A stretch of 18,116 nt of DNA from an uncultured Clostridia bacterium (GTDB lineage Bacteria > Bacillota > Clostridia > Oscillospirales > Acutalibacteraceae), in contig CALGGQ010000044.1 in NCBI GenBank assembly GCA_937915775.1, positions 1-18,116 of the forward strand, written 5' to 3'. Below, piece by piece: positions 7,436 through 13,722 of this stretch. The first letter of the stretch is position 1. Each line of letters opens with the position of its first letter. The notes below the pieces were generated by a model. The model searched no databases, was not told the origin of the DNA, and saw nothing but the letters and a program-made list of their open reading frames with translations. The position numbers and the translations under genes were made by a program.

Positions 7436-8016
7436 TGGCAAAGCTGTATTTCAAATACGGTGCAATGGGCAGTTCCAAAACTGCAAATGCTCTGATTACC
7501 AAATTTAATTATGAGGAGCGCGGGATGAAGGTGTGGCTGATTAAACCCTCCACCGATGACCGCGACGGTAAAACGCATATCCGCTCGCGCATCGGGCTGG
7601 CGGCTGACGCCGACGTCATCGCGCCGGAGGATAATATTGGTGAGCTGCTGAAAAAGCAGGAGGGGATTGACGTTATCATCTCCGATGAATGTCAGTTCTT
7701 CACGGCAGAGCATATTGACCAGCTGCGCGAAATCGTGAACTTTCAGGATATTCCCGTGCTGTGCTTCGGGCTACGAACGGACTTTTTGACCCACCTGTTC
7801 CCGGGCAGCGCCAGGCTGTTTGAGGTGGCGGATTCCATCACCGAAATCAAAACGATTTGCTCCTGTGGCGCCAAGGCGATTGTCAATGCGCGTATTGCTG
7901 CCGACGGTAAGATTATTACCGAGGGCGAGCAGGTAATGCTCGGCGGCAACGAAAGCTATGTAGCGATGTGCCACAAGTGCTGGGCAAAAGCGATTAAGGA
8001 GCAGAACCATGCTTAA
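7435..8016 (+). CDS. tdk: Thymidine kinase (type II)
   Basis: Tdk converts thymidine (and deoxyuridine) to the monophosphate, giving the salvage route to dTMP. The 193-residue protein has the type II fold markers: P-loop GAMGSSKT (9-16), DECQFF with the catalytic base Glu85, LCFGLRTDF (109-117), and the structural zinc site formed by C142, C144, C179 and C182. NESYVAMCHKC is the lasso loop that closes over thymidine. This is the human TK1-like, tetrameric, dTTP-inhibited class. GGAG motifs lie just upstream of the ATG, inside the udk 3' end, and the two genes overlap by one base. Its 3' end overlaps the HAD gene by 8 nt. Grouping it with the transporter suggests that thymidine is among the imported substrates. 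Confidence 0.96.
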   Translation: MAKLYFKYGAMGSSKTANALITKFNYEERGMKVWLIKPSTDDRDGKTHIRSRIGLAADADVIAPEDNIGELLKKQEGIDVIISDECQFFTAEHIDQLREIVNFQDIPVLCFGLRTDFLTHLFPGSARLFEVADSITEIKTICSCGAKAIVNARIAADGKIITEGEQVMLGGNESYVAMCHKCWAKAIKEQNHA

Positions 8017-8734
8017 TGCTGTCTTATGGGATTATGACGGCACGCTCGCCGATTCCTATGAGAAGAATTACTACGTTACCCTTGAGGTGCTGCGTAAGGG
8101 TGTGCCGCGGCTCTACCGTGAGCCGCCCGCAGCGCTCGCCTCGGTGGCAACCTTTTTTGAGGCAGTCACTGTGTTTGAGGACTGGCGAAAGCTGTATACG
8201 GAGTGTTACGGGATGACGCCGGAGGAAACCGAGCTTGCCGGCAGGCTCTGGAGCGTCTGCCAGCGTGAAAGCACCCTGACGGCGCCGTTGTTTGACGGCG
8301 TCGGTGAAATATTGCAGCGCTATGGCGACAGAAAACAGGGCATCGTTTCGCAGAACAGCGGGGAGGAAATCCGCGTCGTTCTGCACGATAACGGACTGGA
8401 CGGCTGCGTCGGTTATGTCTGCGGGTATACGGACGTGCCGCAGTTTTCGCCGAAGCCGTCGCCCGTGCCGTTTCTGAAATGCGTGGAAATGCTGCACATT
8501 CAGCCGTCAGCCGATAAAATTGTCTATATCGGCGACCACGAGGAGGATGTGCTTTTCGTGCGCAATATCCGCCGCTATTATGAAGATAACGGTGTTCCTA
8601 TTAGGATATTATCCGTTGCCGCGTCGTATTCCGGCAGCCGCCCTGCAACATGGGAGCATCAGCCGGATTATGTTGCGCATAGTATTAAGGAACTCGCTGC
8701 CATTCTGAAAGAAATTGATGAGGAAACGGTATGA
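8009..8734 (+). CDS. HAD-superfamily phosphatase (phosphoglycolate phosphatase-like), substrate unknown
   Basis: The four HAD motifs are present in a 241-residue cytoplasmic protein: I, DYDGT (nucleophile D8, acid/base D10); II, Ser114 in IVSQNS; III, Lys149 in SPKPSP; IV, GDHEED (175-180). Residues about 15-90 are helical and form a C1-type cap, as in phosphoglycolate phosphatase and Gph/PgmB relatives. Such enzymes dephosphorylate small sugar phosphates or nucleotides, and sequence alone does not give the substrate. AAGGAG (7996-8001) sits 7 nt before the ATG. The gene overlaps tdk by 8 nt and the ribokinase by 4 nt, so it belongs to the operon. Context would suit a nucleoside 5'-monophosphatase or a pentose-phosphate phosphatase balancing Udk, Tdk and ribokinase, but that is inference. 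Confidence 0.85.
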   Translation: MLNAVLWDYDGTLADSYEKNYYVTLEVLRKGVPRLYREPPAALASVATFFEAVTVFEDWRKLYTECYGMTPEETELAGRLWSVCQRESTLTAPLFDGVGEILQRYGDRKQGIVSQNSGEEIRVVLHDNGLDGCVGYVCGYTDVPQFSPKPSPVPFLKCVEMLHIQPSADKIVYIGDHEEDVLFVRNIRRYYEDNGVPIRILSVAASYSGSRPATWEHQPDYVAHSIKELAAILKEIDEETV

Positions 8735-9621
8735 AGGTTTTAAATTTCGGTTCGCTGAATCTTGATTATGTTTATCGTGTGAAGGAATTTGTGCAGCCCG
8801 GTGAAACGCTGGCGGTTCTCTCGCAGGAGGTGCTGGCGGGCGGAAAAGGACTGAATCAATCCGTTGCGCTGGCAAGGGCGGGCGCTGAGGTATACCACGC
8901 CGGTCTTTACGGCAAGGGCGGTGAGCTGCTGAAACAAACGCTCACTGACAGCGGCGTGCATACGGAGTATCTGCTATCCTCTGAGGAGCTGCAGGGCAAC
9001 GCCGTTATTCAAGTAAATGATAAGGGCGAAAACTGTATTCTGCTTTACGGCGGCTCGAATCAGTGCATTACCGAACAGCAGATTGAGGAAACGCTCTCGC
9101 ATTTTTCCGCCGGCGATTATCTTGTGCTGCAAAATGAGATTAACCATCTGCCGCTGATAGTGGATAAGGCATATGCTATCGGTATGAAAATCGTGCTGAA
9201 TCCCTCGCCGTTTAACGAGAAGCTGAATGACGTGGATTTCGGCAAGCTCAGCTGGATTTTCGTCAATGAAATTGAGGCAAAGCAGCTTTCCGGCTTTGAC
9301 GATGCGGACGCCGCCTATGCGGCAATTCATCGGCGCTACCCCGATTTGTCGGTGCTGATAACTCTCGGCAAGGCGGGCAGCGTGGCGTATACCAACGGCG
9401 AGCGCTGTGTGCAGCCGATTTTTGACGTCAAGGTCGTGGATACCACGGCAGCAGGCGATACCTTTACAGGCTATTTCATCGCTTCGGTGATGCAGCAGCT
9501 GCCGCTCTCTGACGCGATGAAGCGTGCTACCGCTGCTTCCTCCATCGGCGTTTCCCGCAAGGGTGCCTCTCCCTCGATTCCCACCTCGCAGGAGGTTACT
9601 GAATTTCTGAACAACCGTTAA
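8731..9621 (+). CDS. rbsK: Ribokinase (PfkB family)
   Basis: This is a PfkB-family sugar kinase most like ribokinase, which makes ribose-5-phosphate from ribose and ATP. At 296 residues it is about full length. Motifs in order: the N-terminal G-S-x-N-x-D (7-12), GGKGLNQSVALARAG (37-51), close to the ribokinase GGKGxNQ signature; NPSP (157-160); NE..A.QLSG (179-187); TLGKAG (211-216); and the anion-hole and catalytic motif DTTAAGDTFTG (237-247) with catalytic Asp243. VSRKGASPSIPT near the end is also ribokinase-like. Deoxyribokinase or a nucleoside kinase of the same family (compare adenosine/inosine-guanosine kinases) remains possible given the setting. It overlaps the HAD gene by 4 nt, with GAGG at 8720-8723, and a strong terminator follows, so it ends the operon. 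Confidence 0.85.
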   Translation: MKVLNFGSLNLDYVYRVKEFVQPGETLAVLSQEVLAGGKGLNQSVALARAGAEVYHAGLYGKGGELLKQTLTDSGVHTEYLLSSEELQGNAVIQVNDKGENCILLYGGSNQCITEQQIEETLSHFSAGDYLVLQNEINHLPLIVDKAYAIGMKIVLNPSPFNEKLNDVDFGKLSWIFVNEIEAKQLSGFDDADAAYAAIHRRYPDLSVLITLGKAGSVAYTNGERCVQPIFDVKVVDTTAAGDTFTGYFIASVMQQLPLSDAMKRATAASSIGVSRKGASPSIPTSQEVTEFLNNR

Positions 9622-9632
9622 AAAGTTGATAC

Positions 9633-9675
9633 AAAAAACCGCGTTCAGGCGTTGTCTGATGCGGTTTTTTATTTT
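9633..9675 (+). terminator. Rho-independent terminator closing the nucleoside operon
   Basis: AAAAAACCGC (9633-9642) pairs with GCGGTTTTTT (9661-9670), and an inner TCAG/CTGA pair (9645-9648 with 9656-9659) tightens the 18-nt loop. The T-run continues as ATTTT to 9675. It begins 11 nt after the ribokinase stop. The A-run on the left would also let it act on the opposite strand, but no gene points leftward into it. Confidence 0.92.
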
Positions 9676-9688
9676 CCTGAGATAATAG

Positions 9689-9714
9689 ACTACTTTTGAT
9701 ATTCGATAAGTAGT
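9689..9714 (+). promoter_or_regulatory. Inverted repeat upstream of the VTC operon promoter
   Basis: ACTACTT (9689-9695) and AAGTAGT (9708-9714) are perfect 7-bp inverted arms with a 12-bp centre, ending 27 bp before the -35 box. No T-run follows, so it is not a terminator. Arm length and spacing suit a dimeric activator or response-regulator site. No regulator gene is nearby. The rest of 9671-9780 is AT-rich and holds no gene. Confidence 0.4.
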
Positions 9715-9741
9715 ATATTATTAATAATTATTAGATTAGCA

Positions 9742-9771
9742 TTGACTAACTAAAAACATATACGTTATGAT
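9742..9771 (+). promoter_or_regulatory. Promoter of the VTC-DUF4956-lipoprotein-CotH operon
   Basis: TTGACT (-35, 9742-9747) and TATGAT (-10, 9766-9771) have an 18-bp spacer, and the flanks are AT-rich. Transcription should begin near 9778. The ATG at 9781 would then be nearly leaderless, which bears on the choice of start for the next gene. No other promoter is evident between here and the end of the window. Confidence 0.65.
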
Positions 9772-9780
9772 GAAAAGTGG

Positions 9781-10587
9781 ATGACAAGAAAAGAGGTGAT
9801 TCCCACGGCGATAGCAACCTTTAAACGGCACGAAAAAAAGTATCTGATTACCAAAGCCGTGCGGGATGAATTGATGCCTCTTTTACTGGAGCATATGGAA
9901 CTCGATGAATACTGTCTTGGCGGGAAGGAATACCGTATCTACAGCATTTATTATGATACGGTCAATCACGATGTAATCCGTGCCAATTCGCAGGGCATGA
10001 GCTATAAGGAAAAAATGCGCATCCGTTCCTACTATCCGCATAACGCTCCCGATGATACCGTCTTTATGGAGCTGAAAAAGAAGTGCAACGGTATTGGTAA
10101 CAAGCGGCGTATCAAGCTGAAAAACAGGGAAGTGGCGCCTTTTGTGAAGGACGGTGTGCTGCCCGAGACGAAGGATTACCTCTCCTCGCAGGTGGCAAGG
10201 GAGCTTGCCTATTTTCTGAAGGTCAACCGCGTGCAGCCTGCGCTGTATGTGCAGTATGACCGACTGGCGCTGTTCGGCAAGGAAGATAAGGATTTCCGCA
10301 TCACCTTTGACCGCAATGTCCGTGTGCGGCGAGAACACTTTGCGTTCGGCGAGCGGGAGGAGGATGAACTGCTGCTTCCGGACGATCCGTTTATTATGGA
10401 GATAAAAATTCTCGGCGCGATGCCGCTCTGGCTGTCACGCCTGCTGAGTGAAAAAGAAATATACAGCCGCGGCTTTTCCAAGTACGGCGTGAAGTACCGG
10501 CGTGATGCCGAGCAGAAAAAGCTGGTTTATGCCCTTGAGGACAAAAACGGCGAAGCGGTTGATTTTGATTATTTTCTGAGTGAATAA
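9781..10587 (+). CDS. VTC-domain (triphosphate tunnel) polyphosphate polymerase-like protein
   Basis: This predicted cytoplasmic enzyme is related to the catalytic domain of yeast Vtc4, which makes polyphosphate from ATP inside a beta-barrel tunnel. Numbered from ATG 9781 (268 aa), tunnel motifs are FKRHEKKYLI (14-23), YRIYSIYYDT (51-60), the basic pair MRIRSY (79-84), FMELKKK (95-101), QPALYVQYDR (152-161), RITFDRNVRVR (173-183), IMEIKI (205-210) with metal-binding Glu207, and FSKYGVKY (232-239). The full basic and acidic set is present, so activity is plausible. Unlike yeast Vtc4 there is no SPX or membrane domain; the next gene supplies the membrane part. The start is uncertain: GAGGTGAT (9793-9800) points to the in-frame ACG at 9805, giving 260 residues beginning (M)AIATFKRHEKK. 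Polyphosphate as the true product is inferred from the family. Confidence 0.85.
   Translation: MTRKEVIPTAIATFKRHEKKYLITKAVRDELMPLLLEHMELDEYCLGGKEYRIYSIYYDTVNHDVIRANSQGMSYKEKMRIRSYYPHNAPDDTVFMELKKKCNGIGNKRRIKLKNREVAPFVKDGVLPETKDYLSSQVARELAYFLKVNRVQPALYVQYDRLALFGKEDKDFRITFDRNVRVRREHFAFGEREEDELLLPDDPFIMEIKILGAMPLWLSRLLSEKEIYSRGFSKYGVKYRRDAEQKKLVYALEDKNGEAVDFDYFLSE
9792..9807 (+). promoter_or_regulatory. Strong Shine-Dalgarno leading to an ACG codon (possible non-standard start of the VTC gene)
   Basis: AGAGGTGAT (9792-9800) is a near-perfect match to the ribosome-binding consensus and lies inside the frame opened by ATG 9781. Eight nt after GAGG comes ACG (9805-9807), in frame and followed by residues AIATFKRHEKK, a natural N-terminus for this family. 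ATG 9781 has almost no leader from the predicted promoter and no comparable Shine-Dalgarno. Confidence 0.5.
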
Positions 10588-10598
10588 GGAGTATACAG

Positions 10599-11303
10599 AT
10601 GAAGGATTTTTTATATAATCTTACAAGCGGCGACTGGGCAACCTCGCTGGATTGGAAAAGCGTGCTGGAGGTAGTACTTTCCGCCGCGGCAATCGGCTTT
10701 CTTATCAGTCTCGTTTATATGTTTACCCACAGAAAAGAGGGCTATTCACAGGCGTTCTGCGTGTCGCTGATTCTGCTCTCACCGATTGTCGGTATGGTTA
10801 TTCTGGTCATCGGCAATAACGTAGCCACCGCCTTTTCACTGGCGGGCGCGTTTGCACTGGTACGCTTCCGCAGCGCGCCCGGCGACCCGAAGGATATTGC
10901 CTATGTTTTCCTGAGCGTGACGATGGGCTTGACCTGCGGACTCGGCTACTGGATTTATGCGGCGCTGGCGGTTGCTGTAATCTGTGTGATTGTGCTGGTA
11001 CTCCATTTTACCAATTATGCGGGTAAAAATGCGAATCGCTTTGAGCTTAAAATCACGGTTCCCGAAACGCTGAATTACGTCGGTGCCTTTGACGAGGTGC
11101 TGAAAAAATATACGAACAGCTTTGAAATGAAGCGTGTGAAAAGTGTGGATTTCGGCTCGCTGTTTGAACTGACCTTTGATGTCACGCTGAAGGATAAAAA
11201 CGAAATCCGTCAGCTGCTTGACGAGCTGAGAGCCATTAACGGCAACCTGAAGCTGATGCTGTCCGCGGATTCCTCTGCGGCACGCAATTTCCATTTCCAG
11301 TAA
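10599..11303 (+). CDS. DUF4956 membrane protein, predicted partner of the VTC protein
   Basis: This 234-residue protein has about four to five membrane spans (roughly 22-42, 52-72, 76-89, 100-137) and then a soluble C-terminal domain (about 146-225). The conserved core of the family, GAFALVRFRSAPGDPKDIAYVF (83-104), is a charged loop between spans that places Arg, Asp and Lys at the membrane face. The C-terminal part (FELKITVPE..., LFELTFDVTLKD, RQLLDEL) alternates strands and helices like a small ferredoxin or ACT-like domain, an arrangement that recalls MgtC/SapB proteins. The function of DUF4956 is unknown. It lies 11 nt after the VTC gene with AAGGAG overlapping that gene's stop region, so the two are cotranscribed and probably made together. 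A membrane anchor or channel for the polymer enzyme is my inference. Confidence 0.88.
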   Translation: MKDFLYNLTSGDWATSLDWKSVLEVVLSAAAIGFLISLVYMFTHRKEGYSQAFCVSLILLSPIVGMVILVIGNNVATAFSLAGAFALVRFRSAPGDPKDIAYVFLSVTMGLTCGLGYWIYAALAVAVICVIVLVLHFTNYAGKNANRFELKITVPETLNYVGAFDEVLKKYTNSFEMKRVKSVDFGSLFELTFDVTLKDKNEIRQLLDELRAINGNLKLMLSADSSAARNFHFQ

Positions 11304-11318
11304 GAAAAGAGCAAGAGA

Positions 11319-13697
11319 ATGAAAACAAAAACCATTACGGTACTGCTGGCGCTTCTGACAGCCGTTGCCATTGTGTTTGCCGCCTGTACTGCGGGTCAGC
11401 CGCCTGCCAAGGAAGTCGCTGCTGAGCAGTCAATGACCACGGAGCTTGTTACCATCGAAGCGCCGCCTGAGGAGGTTATCTCCTTCACAGTGACGGATGC
11501 AGCGGGCAATGTGCTGTCGCTGATTCCGATTTATAATGCGGACGCCGTTTCGATTGTGGCAGGCTATGCGGAAAGCGCGACGGACGCAGCCGGCAATCAG
11601 TTGACGCCGCAGCAGCTTTCCGCGATCGGCAGCATTATCGGTGTTACAGCGAAGGATAATACTCTGACGGCCGATACCGATGCTGACGGCAATCCCCTCA
11701 TCATCGAATCCTATGCGGACAGCGAGGGACTCTTGATTGCCATGAAGGATGTCAAGGACCTCAATCAGAACGCGGATACAGAGGAATTCTTAAAACTGAA
11801 TCTCGCAACGGATGCCAACGGCATCCTGCGCTATATGGTGGAATATACGGCTGTTGCCGTCGTCAGCAAAAAGGAAGGCGAAGCCACGGTTGTTCTCGAC
11901 GGTCAGAAGCAGCAGGTCAGCGCTGTAGATGCTTCCGATACGGCAGTTGCGCAGAAAATGCAGCAGGATAAGCAGCAAAATGAGAAGCAGCAGGAGGAAA
12001 ACCGTCAGCAGGTGTCCTTAATTTCTGCCACTTCCGAGACGGATTCCTCCGTAGCGGATACCGGTATGACAACGGCGGTCGGTCCTGCTTCCACAACCGT
12101 GCCGGGCGGCAATGCTCCGTCCACGACTGTGCAGGGCACGACAGGAGCTTCAACGACGGCGCAGAGCGGTGAAACGCCGTCAGCGACTGCTCCTACCGGC
12201 GATAATACGCCGACCTCGCCGTCACAGCCATCCGGCAGTGATACCGACAGCACCGAAGTGCCGACGCCGTCAAATGCACCGACGCAGCCGTCCCCGTCCG
12301 ATACGGGCAGCGGTAATCAGCCCGGCAATGGCGGAGATAATTCCTCCGGCAGCGGTGGGGAAAAGCCGTCTGATACCGGCGGAAATACACCGTCCGATAC
12401 CGATTCCGGCAACCAGTCCGGAAACGAAAACCCACCGGCAGAAGAGGAAGACACACAGCCCTCAACAGAGACGACGAGCGCCGCGCCCGAGGAGGAGCCG
12501 AAGCTCGGTATCGTGCTGCTGCCGAACCGAACGGCAAAGAGCGACGCACCCGGTGTATCCGTTACAACCGGCGCGGTGACGATTACGCAACCCGGCGATT
12601 ATGAAATCACCAGCGAAACCGATGTATGGCACGGTCAGATTATTATCCGCCTGCCCAATACCGAAAAGGCGGAGGTGGCGTTCCGTAACGTCGCAATTCA
12701 GAACGATACCACTAATATCATTCAGATTATTGACAGCAGCATTGATGAGGACAGAAGCTTTCTGGAAGCGGAGAGCGGGCTTGATGAATATGCGAGCGAT
12801 TATGTGGAGATGCTCTCGGAATACGATATGGCACCGAATGTTCAGCTCTCCTTCCCGGAGGGTACCTCCTCGTCCTTTACCACAACGGTGAACAGCCACA
12901 CGGGCGTGCTGTATAATGAGTCGAAGCTGATTATTAAGGGGCACGGAAATGCGACTTTCTCCTCTGTGAGAAATCCGAACAACTGTATCTGCTCCACCAA
13001 GAGCATCAAAATCAGAAATGTGCATCTCAGCCTGAACACGCCGCAGAGCGAAAGCACCTCGGTGCTTGACAAAGCAACCGGCTCCGCCAAGGGTATTTTC
13101 AGTTACAGCCGTATCACAGTGGAGAGCGGTACTCTTACCGTCAGAACGAACGGCGACGGTATCCGCTGTCAGAAGCTGGATATGCTTGACGGCTCGGTGG
13201 ATATCAAATCCTCTGCGTGCGACGGTATTGATGCGGACGATATGATTGTGATCGGCGGCGGCAATATCAGGGTGACGGCGTTTGAAAAATATGCCTACAA
13301 GGTCAGAAGAATTAACAACACCGATAAGGGCTATGTCAAGGGCAGAGCCAGACCGGATAAGGGCGATACGTTTGAAATCAACGGCGGTACGGTCATCGGC
13401 GAAAGCAAGCGCATCAGCACCGTGCAGCCCTCCTCAGCGCAGGCGAGCCTGTCCTGCCGTATTGTCAAGCCGAGCGCCGGAACAAATGCGGCGCTGTTGG
13501 AGACGAAAACACCCGATTACATCAGCATTGAAGGGGTGAAAACCTCTGAAAATAAATGTACCAAGTTCCTGTATTCTGCCGCTTCTCTGAAAGCAGGGAA
13601 GCTTTACAGTGTTTCTGCCGGCGGCAATACGACGCAGATGACCGCAGCAGACTGGAACAGTACCGCAGGAACCGCCAGAGTGATTTCTGTGCAGTGA
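11319..13697 (+). CDS. Lipoprotein with Ser/Thr/Pro-rich stalk and DUF4353 carbohydrate-binding-like domain
   Basis: This 792-residue surface protein has a signal peptide with lipobox FAAC (lipid-modified Cys23). Residues about 50-200 form an N-terminal domain of beta strands with repeated DAxGN/DADGN motifs. A Gln/Lys/Glu-rich, probably helical segment (about 212-232) follows, then a disordered Ser/Thr/Pro/Gly stalk (236-395) with short repeats such as PSDTG and SGNQ. The C-terminal part (about 400-720) resembles DUF4353, annotated as carbohydrate-binding, with right-handed beta-helix-like turns: LIIKGHGNATF, GIFSYSRITVESGTLTV, NGDGIRCQKLDMLDGSVDI, DGIDADDMIVIGGGNIRV and FEINGGTVIGES. It should be anchored to the outer face of the membrane with the stalk crossing the wall. 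The Shine-Dalgarno is modest (AAGAG). It sits 15 nt after DUF4956 and 25 nt before the CotH gene. The ligand is unknown. Confidence 0.85.
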   Translation: MKTKTITVLLALLTAVAIVFAACTAGQPPAKEVAAEQSMTTELVTIEAPPEEVISFTVTDAAGNVLSLIPIYNADAVSIVAGYAESATDAAGNQLTPQQLSAIGSIIGVTAKDNTLTADTDADGNPLIIESYADSEGLLIAMKDVKDLNQNADTEEFLKLNLATDANGILRYMVEYTAVAVVSKKEGEATVVLDGQKQQVSAVDASDTAVAQKMQQDKQQNEKQQEENRQQVSLISATSETDSSVADTGMTTAVGPASTTVPGGNAPSTTVQGTTGASTTAQSGETPSATAPTGDNTPTSPSQPSGSDTDSTEVPTPSNAPTQPSPSDTGSGNQPGNGGDNSSGSGGEKPSDTGGNTPSDTDSGNQSGNENPPAEEEDTQPSTETTSAAPEEEPKLGIVLLPNRTAKSDAPGVSVTTGAVTITQPGDYEITSETDVWHGQIIIRLPNTEKAEVAFRNVAIQNDTTNIIQIIDSSIDEDRSFLEAESGLDEYASDYVEMLSEYDMAPNVQLSFPEGTSSSFTTTVNSHTGVLYNESKLIIKGHGNATFSSVRNPNNCICSTKSIKIRNVHLSLNTPQSESTSVLDKATGSAKGIFSYSRITVESGTLTVRTNGDGIRCQKLDMLDGSVDIKSSACDGIDADDMIVIGGGNIRVTAFEKYAYKVRRINNTDKGYVKGRARPDKGDTFEINGGTVIGESKRISTVQPSSAQASLSCRIVKPSAGTNAALLETKTPDYISIEGVKTSENKCTKFLYSAASLKAGKLYSVSAGGNTTQMTAADWNSTAGTARVISVQ
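12024..12503 (+). repeat. Low-complexity Ser/Thr/Pro/Gly stalk with internal repeats
   Basis: Residues 236-395 of the lipoprotein are almost entirely Ser, Thr, Pro, Gly, Asn, Asp and Gln. Two repeat styles occur: STTV/STTA units in the first third, and PSDTG(S)GNQ(P/S)GN units in the middle, for example around 12298-12330 and 12369-12426. The end is Glu-rich. This is a typical wall-spanning stalk and a likely target for glycosylation or phosphorylation. Confidence 0.7.
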
Positions 13698-13722
13698 TAA
13701 CTCCTTGATTAAGGTGATGACT

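Noticed and set aside
9633..9670. Terminator as evidence of a convergent minus-strand gene
   Set aside because: It is symmetric enough to work both ways, but no leftward gene is found to its right.
9722..9733. 12-bp perfect palindrome TAATAATTATTA
   Set aside because: Pure A/T in an AT-rich promoter flank; likely chance and more simply an upstream promoter element.
12462..13025. Minus-strand frame (187 codons) opposite the lipoprotein gene
   Set aside because: Antisense shadow without Shine-Dalgarno, and the composition mirrors the real gene.
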